Below are positions 17,928 to 25,440 of a stretch of DNA of 64,000 nucleotides, in pieces. Each line of letters opens with the position of its first letter. Position 1 is the stretch's first letter. Both the position numbers and the translations under genes were made by a program. A model generated the notes under the pieces. The model worked only from the letters and a program-made list of their open reading frames with translations. It was not told the DNA's origin and did no database searches. The stretch spans positions 1,674,001 to 1,738,000 of the forward strand of contig NC_015865.1 in assembly GCF_000221185.1 (NCBI RefSeq). Reading direction: 5' to 3'. Source of the DNA: Thermococcus sp. 4557. GTDB taxonomy: Archaea; Methanobacteriota_B; Thermococci; Thermococcales; Thermococcaceae.

Positions 17928-18360
17928 CTAACACTCTCCCGCCGCCTTGAGTATGAACTCGATAACGTCATCAGAAATCCTAAAACCCCTGTCCACAAGT
18001 GACCCGAGGAGTAGCTTCACTTCATCAACAACTCCCCTTTTCTTTGCGAGCAACAGAACGCCCGCGGTTCCGATGACTTTAATTCCCATCTCCTTTGCGA
18101 TTTTCCTTGCCTTTAGATCGTCGAGTATCAGAAAATCGGCATTGAATTCGCTGGCAAGGGCTATCGCCTCGGATTCACCGTCCCCAAGGAGTTTTGAAAG
18201 GGCGCTGACAAGGGGCCTGTCTTCTGGAGGTTTAACCTTTATCCACTCTGGAAGACTTTCGCCAAATTCTCTGGCAACTGCGGGTGGGACGAAGAGCTCT
18301 CCAAAAAGTCCGTGGAGGATTTCAAGCTTTCCGATATTTGACGTTTGATACTACGGTCAT
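17928..18360 (-). pseudogene. Frame-disrupted DUF3368 (PIN-like toxin) gene
   Basis: The ATG at 18360 overlaps the UPF0175 stop (ATGA) and begins MTVVSN, as DUF3368 proteins do, but the frame ends after 12 codons. From 18335 a second frame gives the rest of a DUF3368 protein without a stop to TAG 17928: IGKLEILHGLF, FVPPAVAREFG, GDGESEAIALA, FLILDDLKARKIAKEMG, GTAGVLLLAKKRG. The strand-1 segment (normally like NTSPLIYLAK) is missing: 7 nt stand where about 27 would be expected, consistent with a deletion of about 20 nt that removes part of the first catalytic strand. The encoded PIN-type RNase should be inactive. Confidence 0.82.
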
Positions 18361-18590
18361 TCCAGACCCTCAACGAGCTTTACGTCCTCCTCAGCGTTCT
18401 CCATCGTGTAGTTTATCGGCACGTCCCTCTTCCTCAGCTCGTATAGGAATTCCCTCACGCTTAGGCCGGCGAACTCGGCCGCCTTTCCAAGGCTCAACTT
18501 CCCCTCGCGGTAAAGCTCTATGGCGGCAAGAAGAACGAGTTCCCTCTCCGGCTTCGGGCCGAGGAAGTCACGGAACGCCTTGGGTGTCAT
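18357..18590 (-). CDS. UPF0175 family antitoxin-like protein
   Basis: 77 residues, small UPF0175 protein: ELVLLAAIELYREGKLSLG then a helix-turn-helix-like AAEFAGLSVREFLYELRKRDV. Such proteins are encoded directly before DUF3368 PIN-domain proteins and are taken as their antitoxins. Here the frame is intact and overlaps the disrupted DUF3368 start by ATGA. GGGAGT precedes the ATG. Confidence 0.85.
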   Translation of the reverse strand: MTPKAFRDFLGPKPERELVLLAAIELYREGKLSLGKAAEFAGLSVREFLYELRKRDVPINYTMENAEEDVKLVEGLE

Positions 18591-18631
18591 ACTCCCATGC
18601 CCTCACCTGAACTACGTTGGCGGTGAGATAT

Positions 18632-19020
18632 TTAGGGTTTCAGCTTTTCAGTCTCTCCAGGACGAACACGAACTTTTGAGGCCAGTTCAATGGCCTCTCT
18701 GGCCTCATCAATATCGGGCTCAAAGAGACCCGGATACCTCGTCTCGACAGCGTACTCAGTGAGCCGGTCAACCTCTTTCTTCAGCAGGTCTCTGAAGGAG
18801 GGATCTATCTTGGAGCACTCCAGAACAAGGGCCTTGATGTCATGCGTTTTTGAAACCGGCTTGTAATGATGATGAGGAACGCCTTCAGGAACTTCTCTGC
18901 AGCCTGCTGCGCGTGGAAGCATATTATCCAAGGTGCAGGCTTCTTAAAACTTAGGAGTGTCTCCGCTGTGAACAGGTCTTCCTCAGCCTGCTTTATCCAC
19001 GCCGCCACGTCGGGTCTCAT
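18632..19020 (-). pseudogene. Frameshifted HEPN-domain protein (MNT partner)
   Basis: Frame one (ATG 19020) gives a HEPN N-terminus: AAWIKQAEEDLFTAETLL, WIICFHAQQAAEKFLKAFLI. It loses register at 18864-18876 in a CATCATCAT run, after which another frame continues with HYKPVSKTHDIKALVLEC and a normal helical C-terminus to 18632. One missing base would restore a protein of about 129 residues. The ATG overlaps the stop of the upstream nucleotidyltransferase (ATGA). A real mutation or a sequencing error in the short repeat are both possible. Confidence 0.8.
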
Positions 19021-19337
19021 ATCTTTACTCCCTCCCTGGCGGCGTAGTAGTATATGAACCCCGGAGAACTCACGTATTTTTCAAATGCCTCTTTTGATAC
19101 TATCATGAGATCAAGGGGAACATCAACATGCCTGTAAACGCTGTACCATAACTCCCTGTATTTCTTTCTGTCTATGTCTTCTGAAATTACGACGAGAACG
19201 TCCCAGTCTGAGCCCTCTCTGAAGTCTCCCCTGGCCCTGGAGCCAAAGAGGAGAACCTCTTCTACGTTAACTTCCCTCTTCGAGAACTCCTTCATAATAA
19301 CGTTTTTTATTCTCCTTACAACTTCCCTGCTCTCCAT
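19017..19337 (-). CDS. mntA: MNT-type minimal nucleotidyltransferase (antitoxin of a HEPN/MNT pair)
   Basis: 106 residues. The polymerase-beta-like signature is complete: LLFGSRARGDFREGSDWDVLVV, with GS, RG and DxD, and a third acidic position in VPLDLMIV. MNT proteins of HEPN/MNT modules inactivate the HEPN RNase by adding AMP to it. The HEPN gene follows with an ATGA overlap but is frameshifted. The element ATAAATAATC at about 19361-19370 lies 27 nt upstream, so the mRNA may be leaderless. Confidence 0.88.
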   Translation of the reverse strand: MESREVVRRIKNVIMKEFSKREVNVEEVLLFGSRARGDFREGSDWDVLVVISEDIDRKKYRELWYSVYRHVDVPLDLMIVSKEAFEKYVSSPGFIYYYAAREGVKI

Positions 19338-19396
19338 CAGTGGAACTTCTCTACCTTAGATTATTTATGGGTTTCGCAGGGAGAGAAAAGGAACCC

Positions 19397-20563
19397 TTAC
19401 CTCGCGTGAATCTCCACTATGTCTCCGTCCTCGAGCACGTGGTCTGCACCAACCCTCTGGCCAGGGAACTTCACGCTCTTGCCCCAGACGCGGGCGTAGC
19501 GGAAGTTCTTGGCGAAGTCCTTGTGGATCCTCTCGGCCAGGTCCATAACGGTTGAGCCCTTTTTCAGCGGCACCGGCGGGTAGGCCGGATCCTCCCCAGG
19601 ACTCTTAGTGAAGACGCGGATAATCCCTGCCAGCTCGTAGAGTTCGTCCTTCAGCTTGTCCAGCTGTATCTTCCTCTTCGCCGAGACGGGGATTATCTTG
19701 AACCGGTCCCCGTAGGCTTCCACGAGCTTCTCGTAGTTCTCCTTGCTCCCGGGGGCGTCGCCCTTGTTGGCGATGATTATTGCCCTCCTCCAGACGAGGC
19801 TCTCGTCGAGTGCATCCGCGAAGTCCTCGAGCGTCACGGGTTCTTTCACCGTTATCTCCGCGGAGTGAATCCTCTCCTCACGGAGCATCTTCATGACCTC
19901 GCTTATGTCGCCCTTGATGTTCTCCTGGCCGTTGATGACGATTCCGCCCATCGCTGTCCTCTTTATCTCCACCCTCGGGCGGCGCTTGTTGAGCTTTATC
20001 CCCGCCCTCTCGAACTCCTTGAGGAGGGTTTCCAGCTGCTTTACCGCATCCTGGGACAGGTCAACGACTATGGCCACGGCGTCGGCGTTTCGGATAACAC
20101 TGAGAAGCTGCGGCCCCATGCCCTTTCCGAGGGCGGCGCCCTCAACGAGGCCCGGGACCTCGACGAGCTGTATCTGGACGTCTTTGTGGTGCATCATTCC
20201 CGGGATGGGCTCGACGGTGGTGAAGGCGTAGTCCGCGACGTCGGCGTCGACGTTTGTGAGGGCCTTCATGAGTGAGCTCTTTCCAACGTTCGGGAGGCCA
20301 GCGAGGACTATCTGTGCCGCGCCCTCCTTCCTGACGCTCAGCGACGGGCCGCCACCGCCCTTCTTCATCTGGCGCTGTTTCTCCAGTTCCTTCCTCAGTT
20401 CGGCGAGCTTTCGCTTTATCTGGAGTCTGAGCTTTTCCGTTCCCTTGTGCTTGGGGACGGTGGCGTACATCTTCTCAAGGGCGCGGATCTTCTCTGGAAT
20501 AGTCTTGGCGTTCCTGTATTCCTCTTCCGCCGCCAGATACTCCGCTGTGACGTTCGTTGGCAT
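19397..20563 (-). CDS. DRG-family GTP-binding protein with TGS domain
   Basis: 388 residues. A basic N-terminal coiled coil (residues 25-75, KLRLQIKRKLAELRKELEKQ) precedes the G domain: G1 GLPNVGKSS near residue 90, the DRG-typical YAFTT as G2, VEVPGL as G3, IANKGD as G4. The last ~75 residues are a TGS domain ending in GDIVEIHAR. DRG GTPases associate with ribosomes and translation in archaea and eukaryotes. It is divergent from the Lrp-type regulator gene. Confidence 0.92.
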   Translation of the reverse strand: MPTNVTAEYLAAEEEYRNAKTIPEKIRALEKMYATVPKHKGTEKLRLQIKRKLAELRKELEKQRQMKKGGGGPSLSVRKEGAAQIVLAGLPNVGKSSLMKALTNVDADVADYAFTTVEPIPGMMHHKDVQIQLVEVPGLVEGAALGKGMGPQLLSVIRNADAVAIVVDLSQDAVKQLETLLKEFERAGIKLNKRRPRVEIKRTAMGGIVINGQENIKGDISEVMKMLREERIHSAEITVKEPVTLEDFADALDESLVWRRAIIIANKGDAPGSKENYEKLVEAYGDRFKIIPVSAKRKIQLDKLKDELYELAGIIRVFTKSPGEDPAYPPVPLKKGSTVMDLAERIHKDFAKNFRYARVWGKSVKFPGQRVGADHVLEDGDIVEIHAR

Positions 20564-20605
20564 CGCTGACCCTCCCAGAACTTCTAGAGGTAAAAGATGA
20601 GCGGC

Positions 20606-20668
20606 GTTTTATAAAAGTATGGTTCTCCAGAATCGGCAAGTTTATAAAATCTTTCGAAAATTTTTTAC
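20606..20668. promoter_or_regulatory. Divergent drg / lrp promoter region with FFRP-like site
   Basis: gttttataaaag (20606-20617) is a TATA candidate for the minus-strand DRG gene and tttataaaat (20641-20650) for the plus-strand regulator. Between the latter and its ATG, tcgaaaattttttac (20654-20668) resembles the TGAAAnnnTTTCA site described for the Pyrococcus FL11 protein, to which the regulator is similar, so autoregulation is plausible. Confidence 0.4.
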
Positions 20669-20682
20669 CGGCGGTGATGCTC

Positions 20683-21135
20683 ATGCGAATGGGTTTGGAC
20701 GATACCGACAAGAAAATCCTCTCCATCCTCCAGAAGAACAGCAGAACGCCCCTGAGGGAGATTTCCAAAGAGGTAGGGCTTGCGGAATCAACGGTCTATG
20801 AGAGGATCAAGAAGCTGAAGGACCGGGGCATAATAAAGAAGTTCACGGTCATACTTGACCCCGACTCCCTCGGTTTCCAGATTCTGGCGTTCATCCTCAT
20901 AAAATCCAAGGCCGGCATGTACTCCCACGTTGCCAACGAGCTCAAGCAGCATCCCCAGATCGTCGAGATATACGAGACCACCGGCGACTACGACATGCTG
21001 GTCAAAATCAGAACCGGCGGGAGCGACGAGCTCAACGAGTTCCTCGACACCATCGGGGAGATCGACGGCGTCGTGGCGACCCACACCATGGTCGTCCTCA
21101 AGATACACAAGGAGACCACGGAGCTTCCCCTCTGA
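20683..21135 (+). CDS. Lrp/AsnC (feast/famine) transcriptional regulator, FL11-like
   Basis: About 150 residues. The N-terminal winged helix has LDDTDKKILSILQKNSRTPLREISK and the recognition helix LAESTVYERIKKL; the RAM/AsnC effector domain follows with YETTGDYDMLVKI and ends HKETTELPL. It is strongly reminiscent of Pyrococcus FL11, an amino-acid(lysine)-responsive regulator. ATG 20683 has GGTGAT 4-5 nt upstream; ATG 20689 is also possible. Confidence 0.9.
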   Translation: MRMGLDDTDKKILSILQKNSRTPLREISKEVGLAESTVYERIKKLKDRGIIKKFTVILDPDSLGFQILAFILIKSKAGMYSHVANELKQHPQIVEIYETTGDYDMLVKIRTGGSDELNEFLDTIGEIDGVVATHTMVVLKIHKETTELPL

Positions 21136-21209
21136 ACACTCCTGCCCGGAAAGGATTATAAGTGTCCTTTTTCTATTTCCCTCTAAGCGTTTGGATGGAG
21201 GTGTTCCGA

Positions 21210-21710
21210 ATGAGGGTGCTGTTTCTGAGCGCCGACGGTTTCGAGGACCTGGAGCTTATATACCCCCTCCACAGGCTCAGGGAGGAGGGGCACGAGGTCT
21301 ACGTGGCGAGCTTCGAGAGGGGCAAGATAACCGGCAAGCACGGCTACTCCGTCGAGGTTCAGCTGGCGTTTGAAGAGGTTGACCCGGACGAGTTCGACGC
21401 CCTCGTTCTGCCCGGGGGAAAGGCGCCCGAGATAGTCAGACTCAACGAGAAGGCCGTTGAGATAACCCGGAGGATGTTCGAGGCAGGAAAGCCGGTGGCG
21501 AGCATCTGTCACGGCCCGCAGATACTCATCTCGGCCGGCGTTCTGAGGGGCAGGAAGGGGACGAGCACGGTAACCATCAGGGACGACGTGAGGAACGCGG
21601 GGGCGGAGTGGATAGACTCGGAGGTCGTGGTTGACGGCAACTGGGTCAGCTCGAGGCACCCCGGCGACCTCTACGCCTGGATGAGGGAGTTCGTCAAGCT
21701 CCTCCGGTGA
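21210..21710 (+). CDS. pfpI: DJ-1/PfpI family intracellular protease / deglycase
   Basis: 166 residues, the exact size of the Pyrococcus PfpI/PH1704 family. FEDLELIYP carries the catalytic-site Glu and SICHGPQ the nucleophile Cys100-His101 elbow; SSRHPGDL is the conserved C-terminal loop. The enzyme forms cytoplasmic hexamers with peptidase and possibly deglycase activity. ATG 21210 is chosen since GGAGGTG stands just upstream; the longer frame from 21162 is not family-like. Confidence 0.95.
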   Translation: MRVLFLSADGFEDLELIYPLHRLREEGHEVYVASFERGKITGKHGYSVEVQLAFEEVDPDEFDALVLPGGKAPEIVRLNEKAVEITRRMFEAGKPVASICHGPQILISAGVLRGRKGTSTVTIRDDVRNAGAEWIDSEVVVDGNWVSSRHPGDLYAWMREFVKLLR

Positions 21711-21819
21711 TGTCTACCCCATTTTCTGTTTCCTTTGGTGCCAGCTGCAATACACGAGTGACTTTCTACGGGCGTAACCTTTATACGGGCTGGTGGTGAT
21801 ACAGTTCCGGTGGGATGGA

Positions 21820-22548
21820 ATGAGAAGAAAAGGTGGTTTCTCCACGGTTCTCCTCGGTGGGGTTCTGCTCGTACTCCTGGTCGGGACTATAGTGGTCGCC
21901 CTCGCCCTCAGTGGTCATATCCAGATGGAAGGTCTGTCCCCCAGCAGGAAGGCCGCCGGGAAGCTCGTGGAGGTTGGCAGGTTCAATGCCGGTGCGATAG
22001 TTGTAAAGAACGTAGTCGGCGACGTCCGCCTAGTCGAATCGAACGTCAGTGGGGTGGTGGTCAGGAGCAACATCCCGCTCAACACCAGCTACCGGGACGG
22101 TCTCCTGACCGTGTACTGTCCCGACAGGAAGATCATTCTGGGGAGACACAACGTGTGCTCCGACTACCGGAACGGGACGGTGGTCATCGAGGTCGGCTCT
22201 TCCCTCGCGGACGTCTGGTTCCGTGGACTGGTTGGGAACGTCGAGATTGAGGCCGATGCCACCAGGGTCCTCGCCGAGGACGTGGTGGGGGACATCGTCG
22301 CTGCCCCCGCGGCGGAGTACCGGCTTGAGAACGTAGTGGGGGACGTCTCTATCGTAGCTGGAAACGACGTCGTTATACGGGACGTAGTCGGCGACGTGGC
22401 CATCGCCGTTCCCGCCAACCTCTCGGTCCAGCTCAGCGCCGAGGACATCGTTGGGGACGTCAGGAACTCCCACTCCGGGGATGGTATGCCGATCCTCATC
22501 AGCGTCTCGGACGTGGTTGGCGACGTCACCGTGGGGAATGGCTTTTAA
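21820..22548 (+). CDS. Membrane-anchored toastrack/DUF4097-like protein with VVGDV repeats
   Basis: 242 residues. An N-terminal membrane helix (about 10-31) is followed by an extracytoplasmic region in which VVGDV or a close variant recurs seven times (NVVGDVR, GLVGNVE, DVVGDIV, NVVGDVS, DVVGDVA, DIVGDVR, DVVGDVT) at about 13-25-residue steps in the second half. This periodicity fits a beta-solenoid such as the toastrack (DUF4097-like) fold often encoded beside PspC. GGTGGGATGGA leads the ATG; TATA-like ctttatac lies at about 21779. PspC and a further small membrane protein follow. Confidence 0.75.
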   Translation: MRRKGGFSTVLLGGVLLVLLVGTIVVALALSGHIQMEGLSPSRKAAGKLVEVGRFNAGAIVVKNVVGDVRLVESNVSGVVVRSNIPLNTSYRDGLLTVYCPDRKIILGRHNVCSDYRNGTVVIEVGSSLADVWFRGLVGNVEIEADATRVLAEDVVGDIVAAPAAEYRLENVVGDVSIVAGNDVVIRDVVGDVAIAVPANLSVQLSAEDIVGDVRNSHSGDGMPILISVSDVVGDVTVGNGF

Positions 22549-22581
22549 GTTCCCACAACTTTCTATTCTCCGGTGAGTGAG

Positions 22582-23013
22582 ATGGTGAGAAAACTCGTGA
22601 GGTCCAGTCGGAACAGGATTCTCCTCGGCGTCCTCGGAGGTATAGCCGAGCATCTTGAGATCGATCCCACGATAGTCAGGCTGCTCTTTGTGGTGCTCCT
22701 CGTGTTCAATCCCGTTGCCATGACGCTCCTCTACTTTGTGGCGGCCCTGGTGATACCGGAGGAGAGGGAGGAGAAAGAAAAGCCCCTCTCTGACAGGTTC
22801 AATGAGCTCGTGGACGAGACTGAGGAAAGGCTTGGGGAGGTCTTCTCCGGCGATGAGAACTCGAAGGCGATAGCGGTGGTCCTTATAATCCTCGGCTCTG
22901 TACTCCTGGCGGGGCCGTTCATGCCGCTCCTCCTCCCAGCCATGGACTTCAGGACGCTATTGGCCGTTGCATTCCTGGTGATAGGAATCATCCTGCTCGT
23001 TAGGGGGGACTGA
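22582..23013 (+). CDS. PspC-domain membrane protein
   Basis: 143 residues. The N-terminal PspC domain shows SRNRILLGVLGGIAEHLEIDPTIVRLLF, then hydrophobic helices (about 40-60), an acidic cytoplasmic-like linker (about 65-95), and two more helices in the last 50 residues. PspC proteins sense membrane stress. ATG 22582 is preferred over GTG 22573, which overlaps its own Shine-Dalgarno. It lies between the toastrack-like gene and a small membrane gene, 1 nt from the latter. Confidence 0.88.
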   Translation: MVRKLVRSSRNRILLGVLGGIAEHLEIDPTIVRLLFVVLLVFNPVAMTLLYFVAALVIPEEREEKEKPLSDRFNELVDETEERLGEVFSGDENSKAIAVVLIILGSVLLAGPFMPLLLPAMDFRTLLAVAFLVIGIILLVRGD

Positions 23014-23014
23014 G

Positions 23015-23242
23015 ATGAGGACGCTCGGCTGGCTCTTCGTGTTCCTGGGCCTCCTTCTCCTCCTGAAGGAGTTCCACCCCTCTTTCCTTGACTGGCTGAG
23101 GCCGTACGCGCCGTACATAAAGGACGCCTTCTGGGGTGTGACTTTGGTGGCCTTCGGCCTCTACATGCTGACGAGAAGGGCCCTCAGAAGGGCAGTGCTG
23201 GTGCTCTACCTCATCTATCTACTCCTCTACCTGGTGGTCTGA
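23015..23242 (+). CDS. Small membrane protein, 75 aa
   Basis: Not a named family that I recognise. It has helices at about 3-18, 36-53 and 60-75, separated by polar loops such as KEFHPSFLDWLRP; its last residues are hydrophobic. It is one nucleotide after the PspC stop and its own stop touches the next ATG (TGAATG), so it belongs to the PspC operon and may be a membrane partner of PspC or of the toastrack protein. Confidence 0.75.
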   Translation: MRTLGWLFVFLGLLLLLKEFHPSFLDWLRPYAPYIKDAFWGVTLVAFGLYMLTRRALRRAVLVLYLIYLLLYLVV

Positions 23243-24169
23243 ATGGAGAGGTGGAGAATAGTCCGCGCCTTCACCCTCGGTCCGCTCCTCGAGGCGGCGG
23301 TTCCGAAACCGGGCAACGTGAGCCGCCTCAGGGACTTCGACGACCTCACCTTCTACCACTTCCTCTTCGCCGACACGGCCGTCACGGGGGTTTACTACGA
23401 GGCCGTGAAGACGGCGGAGCTTCTGCGAAAGGGCATCCTCGAGCCCCGGGAAGCGGGACTCGGGGAGCTGATAAAGCGGGCCGTTCAGGCATCGCGCGAG
23501 GCCCAGGACGCCAACCCCAACTTTGGCGTCGTGGCCCTCTCGCTTCCCCTCGTAATGGGGATGACGATTGGGAGGAACATGCTCGATGCGAGGAAAAAGG
23601 CGAGGCTGCTGATAGAGGAATCAACGGTCAGGGACACGATGGAGCTCTACCGGGCGATAAGAATAGCCAACCCCAAGGGAATCCCCAGCGGCGTCAAGTA
23701 CGACGTCTACTCCGACGATTCCTTCAGGGAGCTTTTCCAGGACGGGGTCAACCTCGCCAGGCTCGCCGAGATAAGCTGTGAACGAGAGCTGATATTCTGC
23801 GAGTGGCTCAAGGAATACGAGCTGAGCTACTCCACCTTCGGAAGGCTCTACGAGCTGATAAAGGAGCTCCCGCTGGAGGATGCCGTCGTGAGGGCCTTCG
23901 TTGAGCTGCTCGCAACCAACCTCGACACGCTGATAGTCAGAAAGGCAGGCCTGGAGGAGGCGAAGCTCGTTCGGGAGAACGCCGGGAAGGTTCTCGCCGG
24001 GGAACTCGGCGTTGAGGAGTTCGACGCCTTCATGCGCGAGAGGGGCGACCTGAGAAACCCGGGCAGCCTGGCGGACGTCATGGCCGTCTCGCTCAGCCTG
24101 CTCGTTCTCAGGGGATTAAGGATAGAATTGAGAAACGGGAGGGTCTGGGGGGTTATAGGACGACCTTGA
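23243..24169 (+). CDS. CitG/MdcB-like triphosphoribosyl-dephospho-CoA synthase family protein
   Basis: 308 residues. The family signature KPGNVSRLRDFDD is near residue 22, with conserved acidic/Asn stretches QDANPNFG and NPKGIPSG later. Bacterial CitG makes the prosthetic-group precursor of citrate lyase from dephospho-CoA and ATP, but no citrate or malonate lyase genes are seen here and the archaeal role is unknown. The ATG follows the preceding stop directly, so it is the fourth gene of the toastrack-PspC operon. The 3' end overlaps the converging encapsulin-like gene by 17 nt. Confidence 0.82.
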   Translation: MERWRIVRAFTLGPLLEAAVPKPGNVSRLRDFDDLTFYHFLFADTAVTGVYYEAVKTAELLRKGILEPREAGLGELIKRAVQASREAQDANPNFGVVALSLPLVMGMTIGRNMLDARKKARLLIEESTVRDTMELYRAIRIANPKGIPSGVKYDVYSDDSFRELFQDGVNLARLAEISCERELIFCEWLKEYELSYSTFGRLYELIKELPLEDAVVRAFVELLATNLDTLIVRKAGLEEAKLVRENAGKVLAGELGVEEFDAFMRERGDLRNPGSLADVMAVSLSLLVLRGLRIELRNGRVWGVIGRP

Positions 24170-24434
24170 AGCGCTTCGCTCCGCCCAGACCGAGGCCCAG
24201 CGCCTTGCTGTCAATGACGACGGCGTCGCCGCCGAGTTCGTCGAGGGTGCGTATCTTTAGGCCGGAGAGCTCGAAAACCTCCTCCTCGTCGCCGAACTCC
24301 TCGTTTATCTGCGCCTTTATAAACTCGTAGGCCTCTTTTCCAAGGAGGACCACGTCTGGCTCGTATCCGTCGAGCTTCAGCTCGTTTGCCTTCTCCTCCG
24401 CGGTGCTCAGAACACGGATCAGGTCGCCTCTCAT
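24153..24434 (-). CDS. Encapsulin A-domain-like small protein (family 4 encapsulin candidate)
   Basis: 93 residues: an N-terminal helix (MRGDLIRVLSTAEEKANEL), the phrase PDVVLLGKEAYEFIKA, an acidic loop, a beta segment LSGLKIRTLDELGGDAVVID, and a C-terminal strand. From memory this matches a short Pyrococcus protein (PF0899) whose structure resembles the HK97/encapsulin A-domain and which has been grouped as A-domain-only 'family 4' encapsulins of hyperthermophilic archaea. That identification is by recognition only. Shell assembly and cargo are unproven; no obvious cargo gene is in the same transcript. GGTGTAAGCC precedes the ATG. Confidence 0.7.
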   Translation of the reverse strand: MRGDLIRVLSTAEEKANELKLDGYEPDVVLLGKEAYEFIKAQINEEFGDEEEVFELSGLKIRTLDELGGDAVVIDSKALGLGLGGAKRFKVVL

Positions 24435-24482
24435 GGCTTACACCGAAAAAAGTTGTCGTGAGGGACTAAAAATGTGCCGGTC

Positions 24483-25388
24483 CTAACTTTCACCGGAACC
24501 GTTCCCCTCGACGGCGGTGAAGGCTTCCGCGTAGGCCTTCACGACTTTCTCATCGCCCATTATCATAAGAACCCTGACTAGGTCCATTTCCTCGACCTTG
24601 GCCAGTTCGACGTACAGGTATTCATTGTCCCTGCGGTAGAGCTTCACCTCCACGCGCTCGAACATCTGCCCACCCGTTCTCTCTGAGCCTATCTCCTCGA
24701 ATCCCCGGGATTCTATTTTTCCTTTGAGGGCTTTCAGAACCTCGTCCAGGGAGTTGTGGCACGGGGAAGTTAGGTTTTTCAGCCACAGCTCCGGGTGCCC
24801 GCACACACTTTGGTAATCTATGACCCTGCCGCAGTAGACGTGGTCCCACCGGTCCCAGGTCGCGCTGGAGGTGGGAACGGCGTAGGTCGCCATGCTGACC
24901 CGTCCAGGGGGCAGTTCGGTCTTGAATGATGCACGCTCCTTTCTGAGGCAACCCGCGTACGTGAGGCCGATTTCAGACGAATTCGCAATGCAGAGGCTTA
25001 AGTCGTGGAATCCCTCTGCCGTCACGTTGTTCTCCAAGATCGCGGCGCCTCCCTGGATAGTGCAGGGAGGGGTTATACCAAGCCCCTCCGTCCAGTTTAT
25101 GAGGTACATCTTCCCCGAGGCTGTGGAGTTGTTGCCCGGTCCCGGGAACGCGAGAACGTTTTCGGTGAATCTGACCACCGAGCCGTTGGGGAGGTGTTCG
25201 AGCACCATGATGTTTCCGAAGGAATTCAGACCCCTGATTGGAGAGGGGGAATCCCGGAGAGAATCGTTGTGGGGATAACCGGGAACTTCCTCCTGCGGGC
25301 CGATGCTCATATACCCAATTGCTAAAAAAAGAATGAACATAGTGGCCACGGTGGCTGCGATGACCGTTCTGTTATCCCTTTTCCCCAT
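24483..25388 (-). CDS. Membrane-anchored extracellular protein, paralogue A
   Basis: 301 residues: a short basic start, one membrane helix (about 8-28), then an extracytoplasmic domain with many Asn-X-Ser/Thr sites and several cysteines (SLCIANS, YAGCLRK, CGRVIDY, VCGHPE). The C-terminal ~60 residues (YLYVELAKVEEMDLVRVL) recur in the next gene. No lipobox is seen. Function unknown. GGAGGGG stands before the ATG. Confidence 0.78.
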   Translation of the reverse strand: MGKRDNRTVIAATVATMFILFLAIGYMSIGPQEEVPGYPHNDSLRDSPSPIRGLNSFGNIMVLEHLPNGSVVRFTENVLAFPGPGNNSTASGKMYLINWTEGLGITPPCTIQGGAAILENNVTAEGFHDLSLCIANSSEIGLTYAGCLRKERASFKTELPPGRVSMATYAVPTSSATWDRWDHVYCGRVIDYQSVCGHPELWLKNLTSPCHNSLDEVLKALKGKIESRGFEEIGSERTGGQMFERVEVKLYRRDNEYLYVELAKVEEMDLVRVLMIMGDEKVVKAYAEAFTAVEGNGSGES

Positions 25389-25440
25389 CTACGCACCCCT
25401 CCGGTGGATCGGGGACGTATTCAGGTGGAGTGGAGGAGTC

